A stretch of DNA of 64,000 nt from Halorussus amylolyticus (GCF_004143485.2 NZ_RXOB02000022.1:1-64000); one strand, 5' to 3'. Counted from the stretch's first letter, positions 54,309 through 62,099 are shown. A program made the numbers and translations. Notes: generated by a model not told the origin, from the sequence alone.

Positions 54309-54366
54309 GGACGACCACCTCCGACGCACGCGCACGGGGAACCGAGCGAGTCGATAGCGGAATCAT
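54301..54366 (-). CDS. possible 21-residue leader ORF before the WbpD gene
   Basis: ATG 54366 to TAG 54301, reading MIPLSTRSVPRARASEV..., ending inside the first codons of the acetyltransferase gene (GTGGCTAG overlap). It carries the GGAGGTG ribosome site of that gene. Likely a translational coupler if translated. Confidence 0.3.
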   Translation of the reverse strand: MIPLSTRSVPRARASEVVVRG

Positions 54367-54440
54367 AGTGGGTCAGTCGATTTGCCCGGACGAACCGCCG
54401 GAGCGGACCGGGCGTTATCCCGACCATGCCCTGCGCGCCT

Positions 54441-54459
54441 CTTTGTTATACGCCGCTTG
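54441..54459 (-). promoter_or_regulatory. glycan promoter motif, site 5
   Basis: Gene direction: CAAGCG-GCGT-ATAACAAAG, upstream of the wbpD-E-B-A type operon. Predicted transcription start near 54416, giving a leader of about 100 nt. Confidence 0.6.
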
Positions 54460-54611
54460 GGAGGTCGGTAGACGCCTCCTATCGGCGCGCTATCGGGTGG
54501 ATACGGGCGGTGTGGGGTCGCTATCGACTCCGACGAATCGCGAACCTGACCGGTCGAACCGCAGAGACGATTCGGCGAGTCGGGACCGCGTACCATCGGA
54601 TTACCCCCGAA

Positions 54612-54630
54612 CAGTACGCGGGTAACAAAG
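54612..54630 (+). promoter_or_regulatory. glycan promoter motif, site 8 (variant)
   Basis: Reads CAGTAC-GCGG-GTAACAAAG on the plus strand. Ends exactly 25 nt before the ATG at 54655, the start of a short leader ORF ahead of the DUF7344-glmM operon. Confidence 0.5.
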
Positions 54631-54654
54631 TGCCAACGCTCCGATATCGAAGGT

Positions 54655-54756
54655 ATGCGGCGGTCTCACCTGCGTTCATCCTTCCACTCCGGTGGCTCAG
54701 ACGACGTATCGCCCGCGACGACCGGCCAGCAGCCACGGGGATATGTCCCGCGCTGA
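54655..54756 (+). CDS. possible 33-residue leader ORF before DUF7344 copy 2
   Basis: Leaderless ATG at 54655, 25 nt after promoter motif 8. It reads MRRSHLRSSFHSGGSDDV... and stops at 54756, overlapping the regulator start (54743) by 14 nt. Basic, Ser-rich, no homology recognised. Confidence 0.3.
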   Translation: MRRSHLRSSFHSGGSDDVSPATTGQQPRGYVPR

Positions 54757-55303
54757 ACAGCTCTCTCAGGACGAGGTGTTCGAGGTCCTCAAGAGTCCTC
54801 GCCGCCGGTACGCGCTGTACTACCTCCGGCAGGAGGGCGGCGAGACCGACCTCTCGGACCTGACCGAGCAGGTCGCGGCGTGGGAGAACGAGACCACGAC
54901 GGCGGCGTTGACGACCGAACAGCGAAAGCGGGTGTACATCTCGCTCTACCAGACCCACCTCCCGAAGTTGGACGAGGCCGACATCGTGGAGTACGACCGC
55001 GACGAGGGCGTGGTCCGACTCGGCGACCGGGCCTCGGACCTGAATCTGTACCTCGGCGACGTGAGCCGCGAGGAGTTCCCGTGGGACCGCTACTACCTCG
55101 GACTCGTCGGCGTGAGTTCGCTGCTGGTCGCCGCGGTGTGGCTGAACATCTACCCGTTCGGCCTGATTCCGGGACTCGTCCTCGCGACCATCATCCTCGT
55201 CGCGTTCGGCGTCTCCTCCATCGTCCACTTTCTGAAGTACAGGCGCGGCGGCGAAGTCGGCACGCCGCCTGAACTCAGCAGAGCGAACGGACAAGAACAC
55301 TGA
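54743..55303 (+). CDS. DUF7344 regulator with C-terminal membrane anchor, copy 2
   Basis: 186 residues. N-terminal DUF7344 winged-helix-like domain (LSQDEVFEVLKSPRRRYALYYL ... YISLYQTHLPKLDEADIVEYD) followed by two membrane helices (YYLGLVGVSSLLVAAVWL and LIPGLVLATIILVAFGV). A membrane-anchored transcription regulator is a reasonable reading. ATG at 54743; GTG at 54692 is possible. glmM follows after 18 nt. Confidence 0.82.
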   Translation: MSRAEQLSQDEVFEVLKSPRRRYALYYLRQEGGETDLSDLTEQVAAWENETTTAALTTEQRKRVYISLYQTHLPKLDEADIVEYDRDEGVVRLGDRASDLNLYLGDVSREEFPWDRYYLGLVGVSSLLVAAVWLNIYPFGLIPGLVLATIILVAFGVSSIVHFLKYRRGGEVGTPPELSRANGQEH

Positions 55304-55321
55304 CGACAGAGCACGATTCTA

Positions 55322-56629
55322 ATGTTCGGAACGAGCGGCATTCGAGGCGAAATCGGCGAATCGGTCACTTGCGACCTCGCGCTCGACGTTGGTCGAGCGC
55401 TGGCGAGCGAGGGGTATCAAAACGTCGTCGTCGGGCGCGACGCCCGCGAGAGCGGGCGGATGCTCGCCGACGCGGCGACCGCCGGACTCCGGGAGTGCGG
55501 CGCGGACGCGATTCGCGTCGGCGAGGCAGCCACGCCCACGGTCGCCCGGAGCGTCGAGTGGCGCGACGCCGACGCCGGACTCGTCGTGACCGCGAGCCAC
55601 AATCCCCCGCAGGACAACGGGCTCAAACTCTGGAACCCCTCCGGACAGGCGTTCGACGAGGCACAGCGCGAAACGATTTCCGCGCGCGTACGCGACCAAA
55701 ACTTCGACCTCGCATCGTGGGACGACCTCGGCGAGGCGACTCGATGGGACGGCGCGACCGACCGCCACGCCGAGGCGCTCGTCCGGGCCGCGGGGTCGGG
55801 CGACCGCGCTATCGTCGTGGACGCGGGCAACGGCGTCGGCGGCGTCACTGCCGACGCGCTCCGGAATCTCGGTCACGACGTGCAGACGCTCAACGCCCGT
55901 CCGGACGGTAGTTTCCCCGCGCGCCCGAGCGAACCGACCGCCGAAAACTGCGCGACGCTCTGTGAAGTAGTCGCAGCGACCGACGCGGACCTCGGCATCG
56001 CCCACGACGGGGACGCCGACCGGATGCGCGCGGTCACGGCGACCGGCGAGTTCGTGTCGGGCGACCTCCTGCTCGCGGCGTTCGCGCGCGAGGCCGCGAA
56101 CCCCGGCGACAGGGTGGCCGTCCCGGTCGATACCAGCCTCGCGGTCGCCGACCTGCTCGAAACGCAGGGCGTCTCAGTCGAGCGCACGCGCGTCGGAGAC
56201 GTGTACGTCGCGGAGGCCGCGACCGACTCGGGCGTGTCGTTCGGCGGCGAACCCAGCGGCGCGTGGATATGGCCGGACGAGACGCTGTGTCCTGACGGCC
56301 CGCTCGCGGCGTGTCGGCTCGCGGAATTGGTCTCGCGGCGCGGGCCGCTCGGCGACCTCGTGGCGGAAATCGAGACGTACCCGCTCCGGCGCGGGAGCGT
56401 CGAGACCGAGCGGAAAGCCGAGAAGATGGAGCGGGTCCGCGAACGCGTCACGAGCGAGTACGACGACGTGGACACTCGGGACGGCGTTCGCGTGGAGGTG
56501 AACGACGGGTGGTTCCTGATTCGCGCCAGCGGGACCGAGCCGATAGTTCGAGTGACCGCGGAGGCCCGGCGCTCGCGCCGGGCCGACGCGCTGTTCGCGG
56601 ACGCCCGGCGGATGGTCGAATCGAACTGA
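55322..56629 (+). CDS. glmM: phosphoglucosamine mutase (phosphohexomutase family)
   Basis: 435 residues of the alpha-D-phosphohexomutase superfamily. Seen: MFGTSGIRG, phospho-Ser loop VTASHNPPQDNG, metal loop AHDGDADRMRA, sugar loop FGGEPSGAWIW and phosphate loop IRASGTEPIVRV. Interconverts GlcN-6-P and GlcN-1-P (phosphomannomutase activity also possible), feeding UDP-GlcNAc for the Wbp pathway. Operon with DUF7344 copy 2. Confidence 0.92.
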   Translation: MFGTSGIRGEIGESVTCDLALDVGRALASEGYQNVVVGRDARESGRMLADAATAGLRECGADAIRVGEAATPTVARSVEWRDADAGLVVTASHNPPQDNGLKLWNPSGQAFDEAQRETISARVRDQNFDLASWDDLGEATRWDGATDRHAEALVRAAGSGDRAIVVDAGNGVGGVTADALRNLGHDVQTLNARPDGSFPARPSEPTAENCATLCEVVAATDADLGIAHDGDADRMRAVTATGEFVSGDLLLAAFAREAANPGDRVAVPVDTSLAVADLLETQGVSVERTRVGDVYVAEAATDSGVSFGGEPSGAWIWPDETLCPDGPLAACRLAELVSRRGPLGDLVAEIETYPLRRGSVETERKAEKMERVRERVTSEYDDVDTRDGVRVEVNDGWFLIRASGTEPIVRVTAEARRSRRADALFADARRMVESN

Positions 56630-56656
56630 GTCCGTCGAGACTGAATGGTCGCCGAC

Positions 56657-56884
56657 TCAGATTCGGTCGGCGACGTTACAGACCGAGCAGGCGTCGGCCA
56701 CGATGAACGCCTCCTCGCGGAGCAGGTCTTCGTTGTCGGGTAGAAACATCAGGTGGCCTCGACCGTCGTTGCGGGCGCGGATGACCTCCCAGTCGGCGAG
56801 GGCGTAGCCGAGGTCCTCGGGTTCGGGGTCGCGCGGGACGTTTTGCCATCGCTCCGTTCCGGTCTGGGCGTTACTGTGTGCCAT
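56657..56884 (-). CDS. small hypothetical protein
   Basis: 75 residues, MAHSNAQTGTERWQNVPRD... ending ADACSVCNVADRI. Acidic, with a central WEVIRARNDGRGHLMFLPD and a single CxxC near the end. No family recognised with confidence. Convergent with glmM. Confidence 0.6.
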   Translation of the reverse strand: MAHSNAQTGTERWQNVPRDPEPEDLGYALADWEVIRARNDGRGHLMFLPDNEDLLREEAFIVADACSVCNVADRI

Positions 56885-57065
56885 CGCGGACCTCCAAGTC
56901 GGCGGTCGTTTCAACGGGGGTCGCGGTGTCGGCGGAGACCGCGACGGTCGCGGTTCCCGTCGGCCTCGGAGGTGTCGGAATCGCACCCGCCAGCGCGAGT
57001 GACGACCGATGGTCGAGGAGAGAGAAGTCGGTGCCGTGTTCCCGTGCCGTAGCGTCGCGTGCCAT
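56871..57065 (-). pseudogene. remnant of a secreted beta-helix protein gene (N-terminus only)
   Basis: 64-codon ORF starting MARDATAREHGTDFSLLDHRSSLALAGA. It matches the start of the intact protein at 60180 (MARDKTAGE...SLLDRRSYLKLAGA), but the Arg-Arg pair has become His-Arg and the frame ends soon after the signal region. It overlaps the next small ORF by 14 nt. Interpreted as a truncated paralogue. Confidence 0.5.
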
Positions 57066-57285
57066 GCAGTTCTCAATGCGCTGTTACCGGCTCAAAAAGG
57101 TTCCGACTTTCGCTCAATGTGGCAATACTAATTTAAGTTTAATGGCCGTCCGGAGAACTGTCCACCGAGATGTTCGGAACGACGTGCAACGCTCGAATCG
57201 ACTTCCGAAACGGTCCCAGACCGGAAAGTAACGGCTCGTTTCCCGGTTTACGGGCCGGTTCGAATCGGCATGACGCTTTCGAGGG

Positions 57286-58305
57286 CTACCGGAACTTCTT
57301 GTAGACGCTCGACAGCGCGTTGGTGACGCGCGTGCCGTTCTCGACGCTGTAGTACGACCGGAGTTCCGGCCCGAACTTCGCCTTGTACTCACAGAGGCGC
57401 TGCTCGTTCGCGCCCACGAGGTCGTAGCGTTCGAGGCCGCGGTCGATGGCGTCGGTCACGATGGCCCAGTCCACGAGGTCGTTGACCGGGAGGTCGCGGT
57501 CGTGTTTCGCACCGCCCTGCCACCGGTAGACGGTGTCGCCGAACTCCAGTGCGACCATTCCGCCCGCGATTTCGCCGTCGATTTCGCAGGCGTAAGGCCG
57601 GACCGCGCCCTCGGGGAGTCGTTCGTAGAGTTCGGTCACGAACGCGGGGGTGACGCCGTAGGACTCGTCCTGCTCGCGGTGGCGCTCGCGGACCTGCGAG
57701 ACGACGGCTTCGATTTCGTCGGGACCGCCCTCGTACACCCGGAAGTCGCCGTCGGTCCGGATGTTGTTGCGGGCGTCCGAGGAGAACGACATCAGCACGT
57801 CGTCCGCGCCGGGCGTCAAATCCACTTCGTAGGTGTGGCGCACGGTCACGTCGAAGTCGCTCCACTCGAACGGGCGCACGTCGCGGTACGAGGGGTCGGG
57901 CCGAATCTGGGTGTACTTCGGGCCGAGTTCGCGCTCGACCCAGTCGAGACACCCCTCGACGAACAGCCTGTTTCGGCGCTCTGCCTTCCGACGCTTGAGT
58001 TTGGCCTGATTCAGGAGCGCCGGGCCGAGGTACGACACCCACAGCCCCGGCGCTGGCGAGAACGCCATCGTCATCCCGCCTTTCCGGGTCTCGAACACCG
58101 GGAGGACGCCGACCGGCTCCTGGCCCTTGTAGCCGACGAGCGGGTGAAGGCGGGCGTCGGCGTGTTCGGCCTGCACTTCGAGCGCCTCGCGGTAGTGGAA
58201 GACGTTGGCCTGGGGCGACCGCTCCACGAAGTCGTTCCACCGCTCCAAGTCGTCTTCGTCGGCGCGTGCGATACTGATGCCGTTCTTCTCGATTGTGACG
58301 CTCAT
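57286..58305 (-). CDS. FemAB/GNAT-fold transferase, copy 2
   Basis: 339 residues, paralogue of the protein at 46781: both share FHYREALEVQAEHADARLHPLVGYKGQEPVGVLPVF-like N-termini and the ending YDLVGANEQRLCEYKAKFGPELRSYYSVENG. It starts one base after the stop of the alkaline-phosphatase-superfamily gene at 58307, so it is in the same operon. Role in decorating surface glycan is inferred. Confidence 0.85.
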   Translation of the reverse strand: MSVTIEKNGISIARADEDDLERWNDFVERSPQANVFHYREALEVQAEHADARLHPLVGYKGQEPVGVLPVFETRKGGMTMAFSPAPGLWVSYLGPALLNQAKLKRRKAERRNRLFVEGCLDWVERELGPKYTQIRPDPSYRDVRPFEWSDFDVTVRHTYEVDLTPGADDVLMSFSSDARNNIRTDGDFRVYEGGPDEIEAVVSQVRERHREQDESYGVTPAFVTELYERLPEGAVRPYACEIDGEIAGGMVALEFGDTVYRWQGGAKHDRDLPVNDLVDWAIVTDAIDRGLERYDLVGANEQRLCEYKAKFGPELRSYYSVENGTRVTNALSSVYKKFR

Positions 58306-58306
58306 G

Positions 58307-59941
58307 TTATTCGAGGTATCCTAAGTCCGCGAGTCGCGCTTCGACGTCGCCGTCGTTCGTCTCCACCTGCGCGTCGGCGTCGAACTCGGGGTACGACTCG
58401 GTGCCGGTCGATTCGACCGCCGGAAGCACCGACCCGTCCATCCGGTCGCCCGCCGGGACGCCGAGGGTCGCCAGCACCGTCGGGGCCACGTCGAACAGGT
58501 GCGCGCCCGAGATGTCGGTGTCGGCGTCGATGCCCTCGCCCGCGAGCGCGACGATTCCCTCGCGCTTGTGGTTGTAGGGTTCGGTCGGCGGGCCGAACGT
58601 GCCGTCGCCCACGCGCGTCGAGAGGAACTGGTCGAAGTCGGCCGGAATCGTCACCACGTCGGGCGCGCTGTCCACGTACGGTCCCGAGAACACCTCCTCG
58701 CGGCGGGCGACCCGCTCGAACGCGGGCCGCCCGTCGGGCGTCTCGACGCTCGACAGCATCGCCACGAGGTCGTCTCGAATTTGGTCGTAGGCCTCGGGCG
58801 GAACCACTCCGTTCGGCTCTCTGCCTTCGAGATTCACCCGGACGCCGAGTTCGATTCGGTCGCGCATGTACGCGACCGACTCCGGAAAGTCCACCTGCTC
58901 GGCCGCTGCGCGCGCCACGTCATCGGGCACGCGCTCGGCCACGAAGTCGGCGAGACCCACCGCGTCGAGCGCGGCGTGGATGCGCTGGCTCGTCAGGCCG
59001 ACCGAGGCCCCGGCCGAGAGGCCGCGCGCGACCAGACTCGGGTCGCGCGCGGCCTCTCCCTTTCCGGATTCGCCGTTCCGAAGCTGATTCGCGGCGATGG
59101 TGGACCACGCGGGCATCCCCTCGCCGCCTTTCTTTGTCTCGACGAGGCCCTGCTCGCGGAGGAACTCGTTGACCCGGAACTCGTGGCCGTCGTACTCGCC
59201 CATGCCGTGGTCGCTCACCACGAGGACAGTGTCGGGGTCGCAGGCGTCGAGTATCGCGCCCACCTGCTGGTCCACCGCCTCGTAGACCGCCCGGACTTTC
59301 CCGTCGTCGCCGGGGAACTCGTGGAACACGGTGTCGGTCTGCTGGAACTGGACGAAGCCGAACTCCGGGTCGAATCTGTGGGCGAGGTAGCGAAACGCCT
59401 CGCCGCGCATCCGGACGAGTCGGCGGTACCACTCGACTTTCTCGTCGCCCGACGCATCTCGTGGCGCGTACACCCGGTACTCCCCGATTTCGTCCCGAAT
59501 CTCCGAGAGGAGTCCCTCGGGATGGCAGTCGGGGTTCTCGGGCGCGGTGTAGCCCGGAACGACCGCGCCGTCGATTTCGCGGGGCGGATGGGTGACCGGC
59601 GCGTTGACCACGACGCTCGACAGGCCGCGCCGGTCGAGAAGTTCCCAGAGGGTCCGCTCGCGGACGTGGGAGGCGTTCACCACGTCCCAGTCGTAGCCGT
59701 CGAACGTCAGAAACCCGAACACGCCGTGCTTGCCGGGGTTGACGCCGGTGTAGAGCGACGGCCACGCGCTCGGGGTCCACGGGGGAATCTGCGACCGGAG
59801 TCCGGCGTCGGCACCCCGGTCGAAAATTGATTCGAGTCGCGGGAGCGCGCCGTCCTCGAACAGGGGTTCGAGGACGGACCGACACCCCGCGTCCACCCCC
59901 ACTACGAGGGTCTGCATCGTCGTCTGCGGGCGGTCAGCCAT
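58307..59941 (-). CDS. alkaline-phosphatase-superfamily (phosphodiesterase-like) protein, copy 2
   Basis: 544 residues. Seen: VVGVDAGCRSVLEPLF, nucleophile region QIPPWTPSAWPSLYTGVNPGKHGVFGF, VVVNAPVTHPPREIDGAVVPGYTAPE, VSDHGMGEYDGHEF and a C-terminal VEARLADLGYLE. Closest to copy 3 at 62096. Leaderless ATG at 59941, with promoter motif 6 ending 26 nt upstream. No signal peptide. Confidence 0.86.
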   Translation of the reverse strand: MADRPQTTMQTLVVGVDAGCRSVLEPLFEDGALPRLESIFDRGADAGLRSQIPPWTPSAWPSLYTGVNPGKHGVFGFLTFDGYDWDVVNASHVRERTLWELLDRRGLSSVVVNAPVTHPPREIDGAVVPGYTAPENPDCHPEGLLSEIRDEIGEYRVYAPRDASGDEKVEWYRRLVRMRGEAFRYLAHRFDPEFGFVQFQQTDTVFHEFPGDDGKVRAVYEAVDQQVGAILDACDPDTVLVVSDHGMGEYDGHEFRVNEFLREQGLVETKKGGEGMPAWSTIAANQLRNGESGKGEAARDPSLVARGLSAGASVGLTSQRIHAALDAVGLADFVAERVPDDVARAAAEQVDFPESVAYMRDRIELGVRVNLEGREPNGVVPPEAYDQIRDDLVAMLSSVETPDGRPAFERVARREEVFSGPYVDSAPDVVTIPADFDQFLSTRVGDGTFGPPTEPYNHKREGIVALAGEGIDADTDISGAHLFDVAPTVLATLGVPAGDRMDGSVLPAVESTGTESYPEFDADAQVETNDGDVEARLADLGYLE

Positions 59942-59966
59942 GTACCGGATATCGCACACGTCCGGC

Positions 59967-59985
59967 CTTTGTTATGGGGCGTCTG
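59967..59985 (-). promoter_or_regulatory. glycan promoter motif, site 6
   Basis: Gene direction: CAGACG-CCCC-ATAACAAAG, ending 26 nt before the ATG at 59941. Best example of the TATA-like position. Confidence 0.7.
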
Positions 59986-60146
59986 TCGTCCGACAAATCC
60001 CTCCTACCCGGCCGAAAACCGGGTATGCTCTCGTTACCGCGCCGACTTCGAGCGGTAACGGTCGCTTACGTTCGACCGTTCCGACCGTTCCATCGACGGC
60101 CAATAGACTTAAATCGGTAAGCTATCATTGAAATTGAATCGGCAGG

Positions 60147-60154
60147 TTTTTAAA
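60147..60154 (+). promoter_or_regulatory. canonical TATA box of the beta-helix gene
   Basis: TTTTTAAA about 26-33 nt before the ATG at 60180. This secreted protein therefore does not use the glycan motif although it lies within the cluster. Confidence 0.6.
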
Positions 60155-60179
60155 TGGAGACTATTCTATTGAAAATCGC

Positions 60180-61736
60180 ATGGCACGCGACAAGACGGCA
60201 GGCGAGAACGATTCGGAGACTTCGCTCCTCGACCGACGGTCGTACCTCAAGCTGGCGGGTGCGGCGGCGGCGTCGGTCGCGGCAGTGAACGTATCGAGCG
60301 GTTCGGCCGACGCGGCGGACTACGAGACCATCGAAATCCCCGCTGGCGAGCGACGGACCTTCAACGTCGGGTCGGGCGAGACGTTCGAGAACAAAATCAT
60401 CGACATCTCGGCCGACGGCGCTCACTTCAAGCTCATGACGAGCGGGAGCGGGTGGACCGTCCGGAACATCGGGGTTCGCGGCGAGAACAACGACCGCTCG
60501 GACACGTTCGCGTGTTTCTACTGTCGCGCCGACAGCGGCGGCGAGGGACTCGTGGAGAACGTCTACATGGGCGACGGGTCGGTCGACCGGTGCGGTCACG
60601 CCGCCTTCTCGGGATACGGCAACGCCGGGCACGTCACCCTCCGGAACGTCCACGTTCAGGGCTGGTCGGCCGACGGCATGTACCTGAGCCAACCCGGCGT
60701 CCCCGGAAACTCCGGCGGCACGTTCACCATCGAGCGCGCGTTCGCGAAGAACAACAACATCGAGAACATCCGCATCGGGACCGAGGGGAGCGAAATCCGC
60801 GACTCCGTGGTCCACGTCGAGGGCACCGGCGCGGTCACCGCCAACGAGTCGGGCCAGAAGAATCCCCGCGGAATCTGGTTCAAAGAGGAGAGCGGCCTGC
60901 TCGCCCGGAACTGCGACGTCCAAGTGTCGGGCGCGGACGCCGTCTACGGCGGCGGCGGCCAGAACGGCGGCGGAACGCTCCAAAACTGCCGGGTCGAAGG
61001 CTCCATCCGGGGCAACGTCACCGAGGAGAGCGTTTCGGGGTCGCCCGACATCACGCCGCCCGACAGCGTCCCGATGTCGGCCGAGGAAGCCGCCTCGGGC
61101 GGTTCGGAATCCGGCGGCACCACCCAAGCGCCGACGACCGAGCAGGAGTCCGACGACTCGGGCGACTCGGACGGGACGGTCCTCGAACTGATTTCGGCCG
61201 ATGGCACCGAGAACGTCGGCTACGCGTTCACCGTCGAGGGCGACGTGTCGAAGCACGAGTCCTCCGACGGCCACGCAGCGAACGACAACGACACTATCAC
61301 CGACAACGGCGACGGCACCGTCTCGGTCGACGGACTCTCGGGTAACAGCTACGGTGACGCCTACCTCGTGAACGGCACCGTCACCGCGATGGAGGCCGAC
61401 GAGTCCAACTGGACGCTCCGGTACGGCGGCGAGGAGGTCACCGCCGCCGACCTGACCGACGCCGGTGGGTCCGATGGCGACTCCGAATCCCTCCCCAAGA
61501 AACTGGTCATCGACGGGAGCAACCGCCCGCGGGGCGCGACCACCTACACCTTCGAGGTCGATGGCGAGGTCGAGAAGAGCGCCGAACTCGGCTCCATCAA
61601 CGCCTTCGACACGGCCTCCGACGGCGAGATTTCGGGCCGCGTCGTCGGCGGAGCAGACGGCTACCGCTTCTCGGGCACCATCGTCGGCTTCGAACTCGAC
61701 GGTCCCGCGAACGTCCGCGTCGAAAACGGCTCCTGA
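60180..61736 (+). CDS. secreted right-handed beta-helix protein (Tat exported)
   Basis: 518 residues. Twin-arginine signal (LLDRRSYLKLAGAAAASVAAV), then a parallel beta-helix (about 60-290) with repeated Asn/Gly-rich turns (GWTVRNIGVRGENN, TLRNVHVQGWSADGMYL, LLARNCDVQVSGADAVYGGG), a Ser/Glu linker (about 300-335), and two similar beta-sandwich domains in the C-terminal part (FTVEGDVSKHES and FEVDGEVEKSAEL). It resembles polysaccharide-binding or lyase-like beta-helices without clear catalytic residues. Likely binds or remodels the cell's glycan. Confidence 0.85.
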   Translation: MARDKTAGENDSETSLLDRRSYLKLAGAAAASVAAVNVSSGSADAADYETIEIPAGERRTFNVGSGETFENKIIDISADGAHFKLMTSGSGWTVRNIGVRGENNDRSDTFACFYCRADSGGEGLVENVYMGDGSVDRCGHAAFSGYGNAGHVTLRNVHVQGWSADGMYLSQPGVPGNSGGTFTIERAFAKNNNIENIRIGTEGSEIRDSVVHVEGTGAVTANESGQKNPRGIWFKEESGLLARNCDVQVSGADAVYGGGGQNGGGTLQNCRVEGSIRGNVTEESVSGSPDITPPDSVPMSAEEAASGGSESGGTTQAPTTEQESDDSGDSDGTVLELISADGTENVGYAFTVEGDVSKHESSDGHAANDNDTITDNGDGTVSVDGLSGNSYGDAYLVNGTVTAMEADESNWTLRYGGEEVTAADLTDAGGSDGDSESLPKKLVIDGSNRPRGATTYTFEVDGEVEKSAELGSINAFDTASDGEISGRVVGGADGYRFSGTIVGFELDGPANVRVENGS

Positions 61737-61751
61737 TTCGATTCCGTTCCA

Positions 61752-61777
61752 GAGAGAACGCGAGTTCGCGTTCTCTC
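61752..61777. terminator. 12-bp stem inverted repeat after beta-helix gene
   Basis: Arms GAGAGAACGCGA and TCGCGTTCTCTC around 2 nt, 15 nt after the stop of the gene ending at 61736. Confidence 0.6.
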
Positions 61778-61837
61778 GGTTCGCCGATTCGCCGCGCTTT
61801 CCGGTGACTGTTACTCACTACCCTGTTCGCTTGCCCC

Positions 61838-61867
61838 GCGACAGCGTAGCGGGAGCTACGCTGTCGC
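61838..61867. terminator. 13-bp stem inverted repeat
   Basis: Arms GCGACAGCGTAGC and GCTACGCTGTCGC with loop GGGA, followed by CTTCT. Second hairpin in tandem after the beta-helix gene. Confidence 0.6.
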
Positions 61868-61964
61868 CTTCTAACCATATTTCAGTTGTCGCTTTTAGCT
61901 CGCCCACCGACCGACTCGCGCGTAGCCCGCCCTTGTCCGAGAATCGCCCCGGCCTGAACCGCCG

Positions 61965-61983
61965 AAGGCCGGGCATAACAATG
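61965..61983 (+). promoter_or_regulatory. glycan promoter motif, site 7
   Basis: Right half ATAACAATG (one mismatch) and a weak left half; an 8-bp hairpin (CCCGGCCT/AGGCCGGG) lies immediately upstream. Predicted transcription start near 62008, before the gene at 62096. Confidence 0.5.
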
Positions 61984-62021
61984 GGTCTCGCGGCCGTTTC
62001 GTCGTTCGACAAGAGGAAACG

Positions 62022-62099
62022 ATGTCTGCACACACAGTTCGACCGCCAGCGTGCGCGCGACCCGAGACGAATCGGCTCGCTTCGGAGGTGCGTCGATGA
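62022..62099 (+). CDS. possible 25-residue leader ORF before phosphodiesterase-like copy 3
   Basis: ATG 62022 to TGA 62099, reading MSAHTVRPPACARPET... and ending LASEVRR. Its stop overlaps the next start as ATGA, and it contains the GGAGGTG ribosome site of that gene. Confidence 0.35.
   Translation: MSAHTVRPPACARPETNRLASEVRR

Noticed and set aside
53843-54427. Minus-strand frame starting MVGITPG over the acetyltransferase gene
   Set aside because: It overlaps a well-supported beta-helix acetyltransferase in another frame and has no homology; its start also lies only 14 nt from promoter motif 5.
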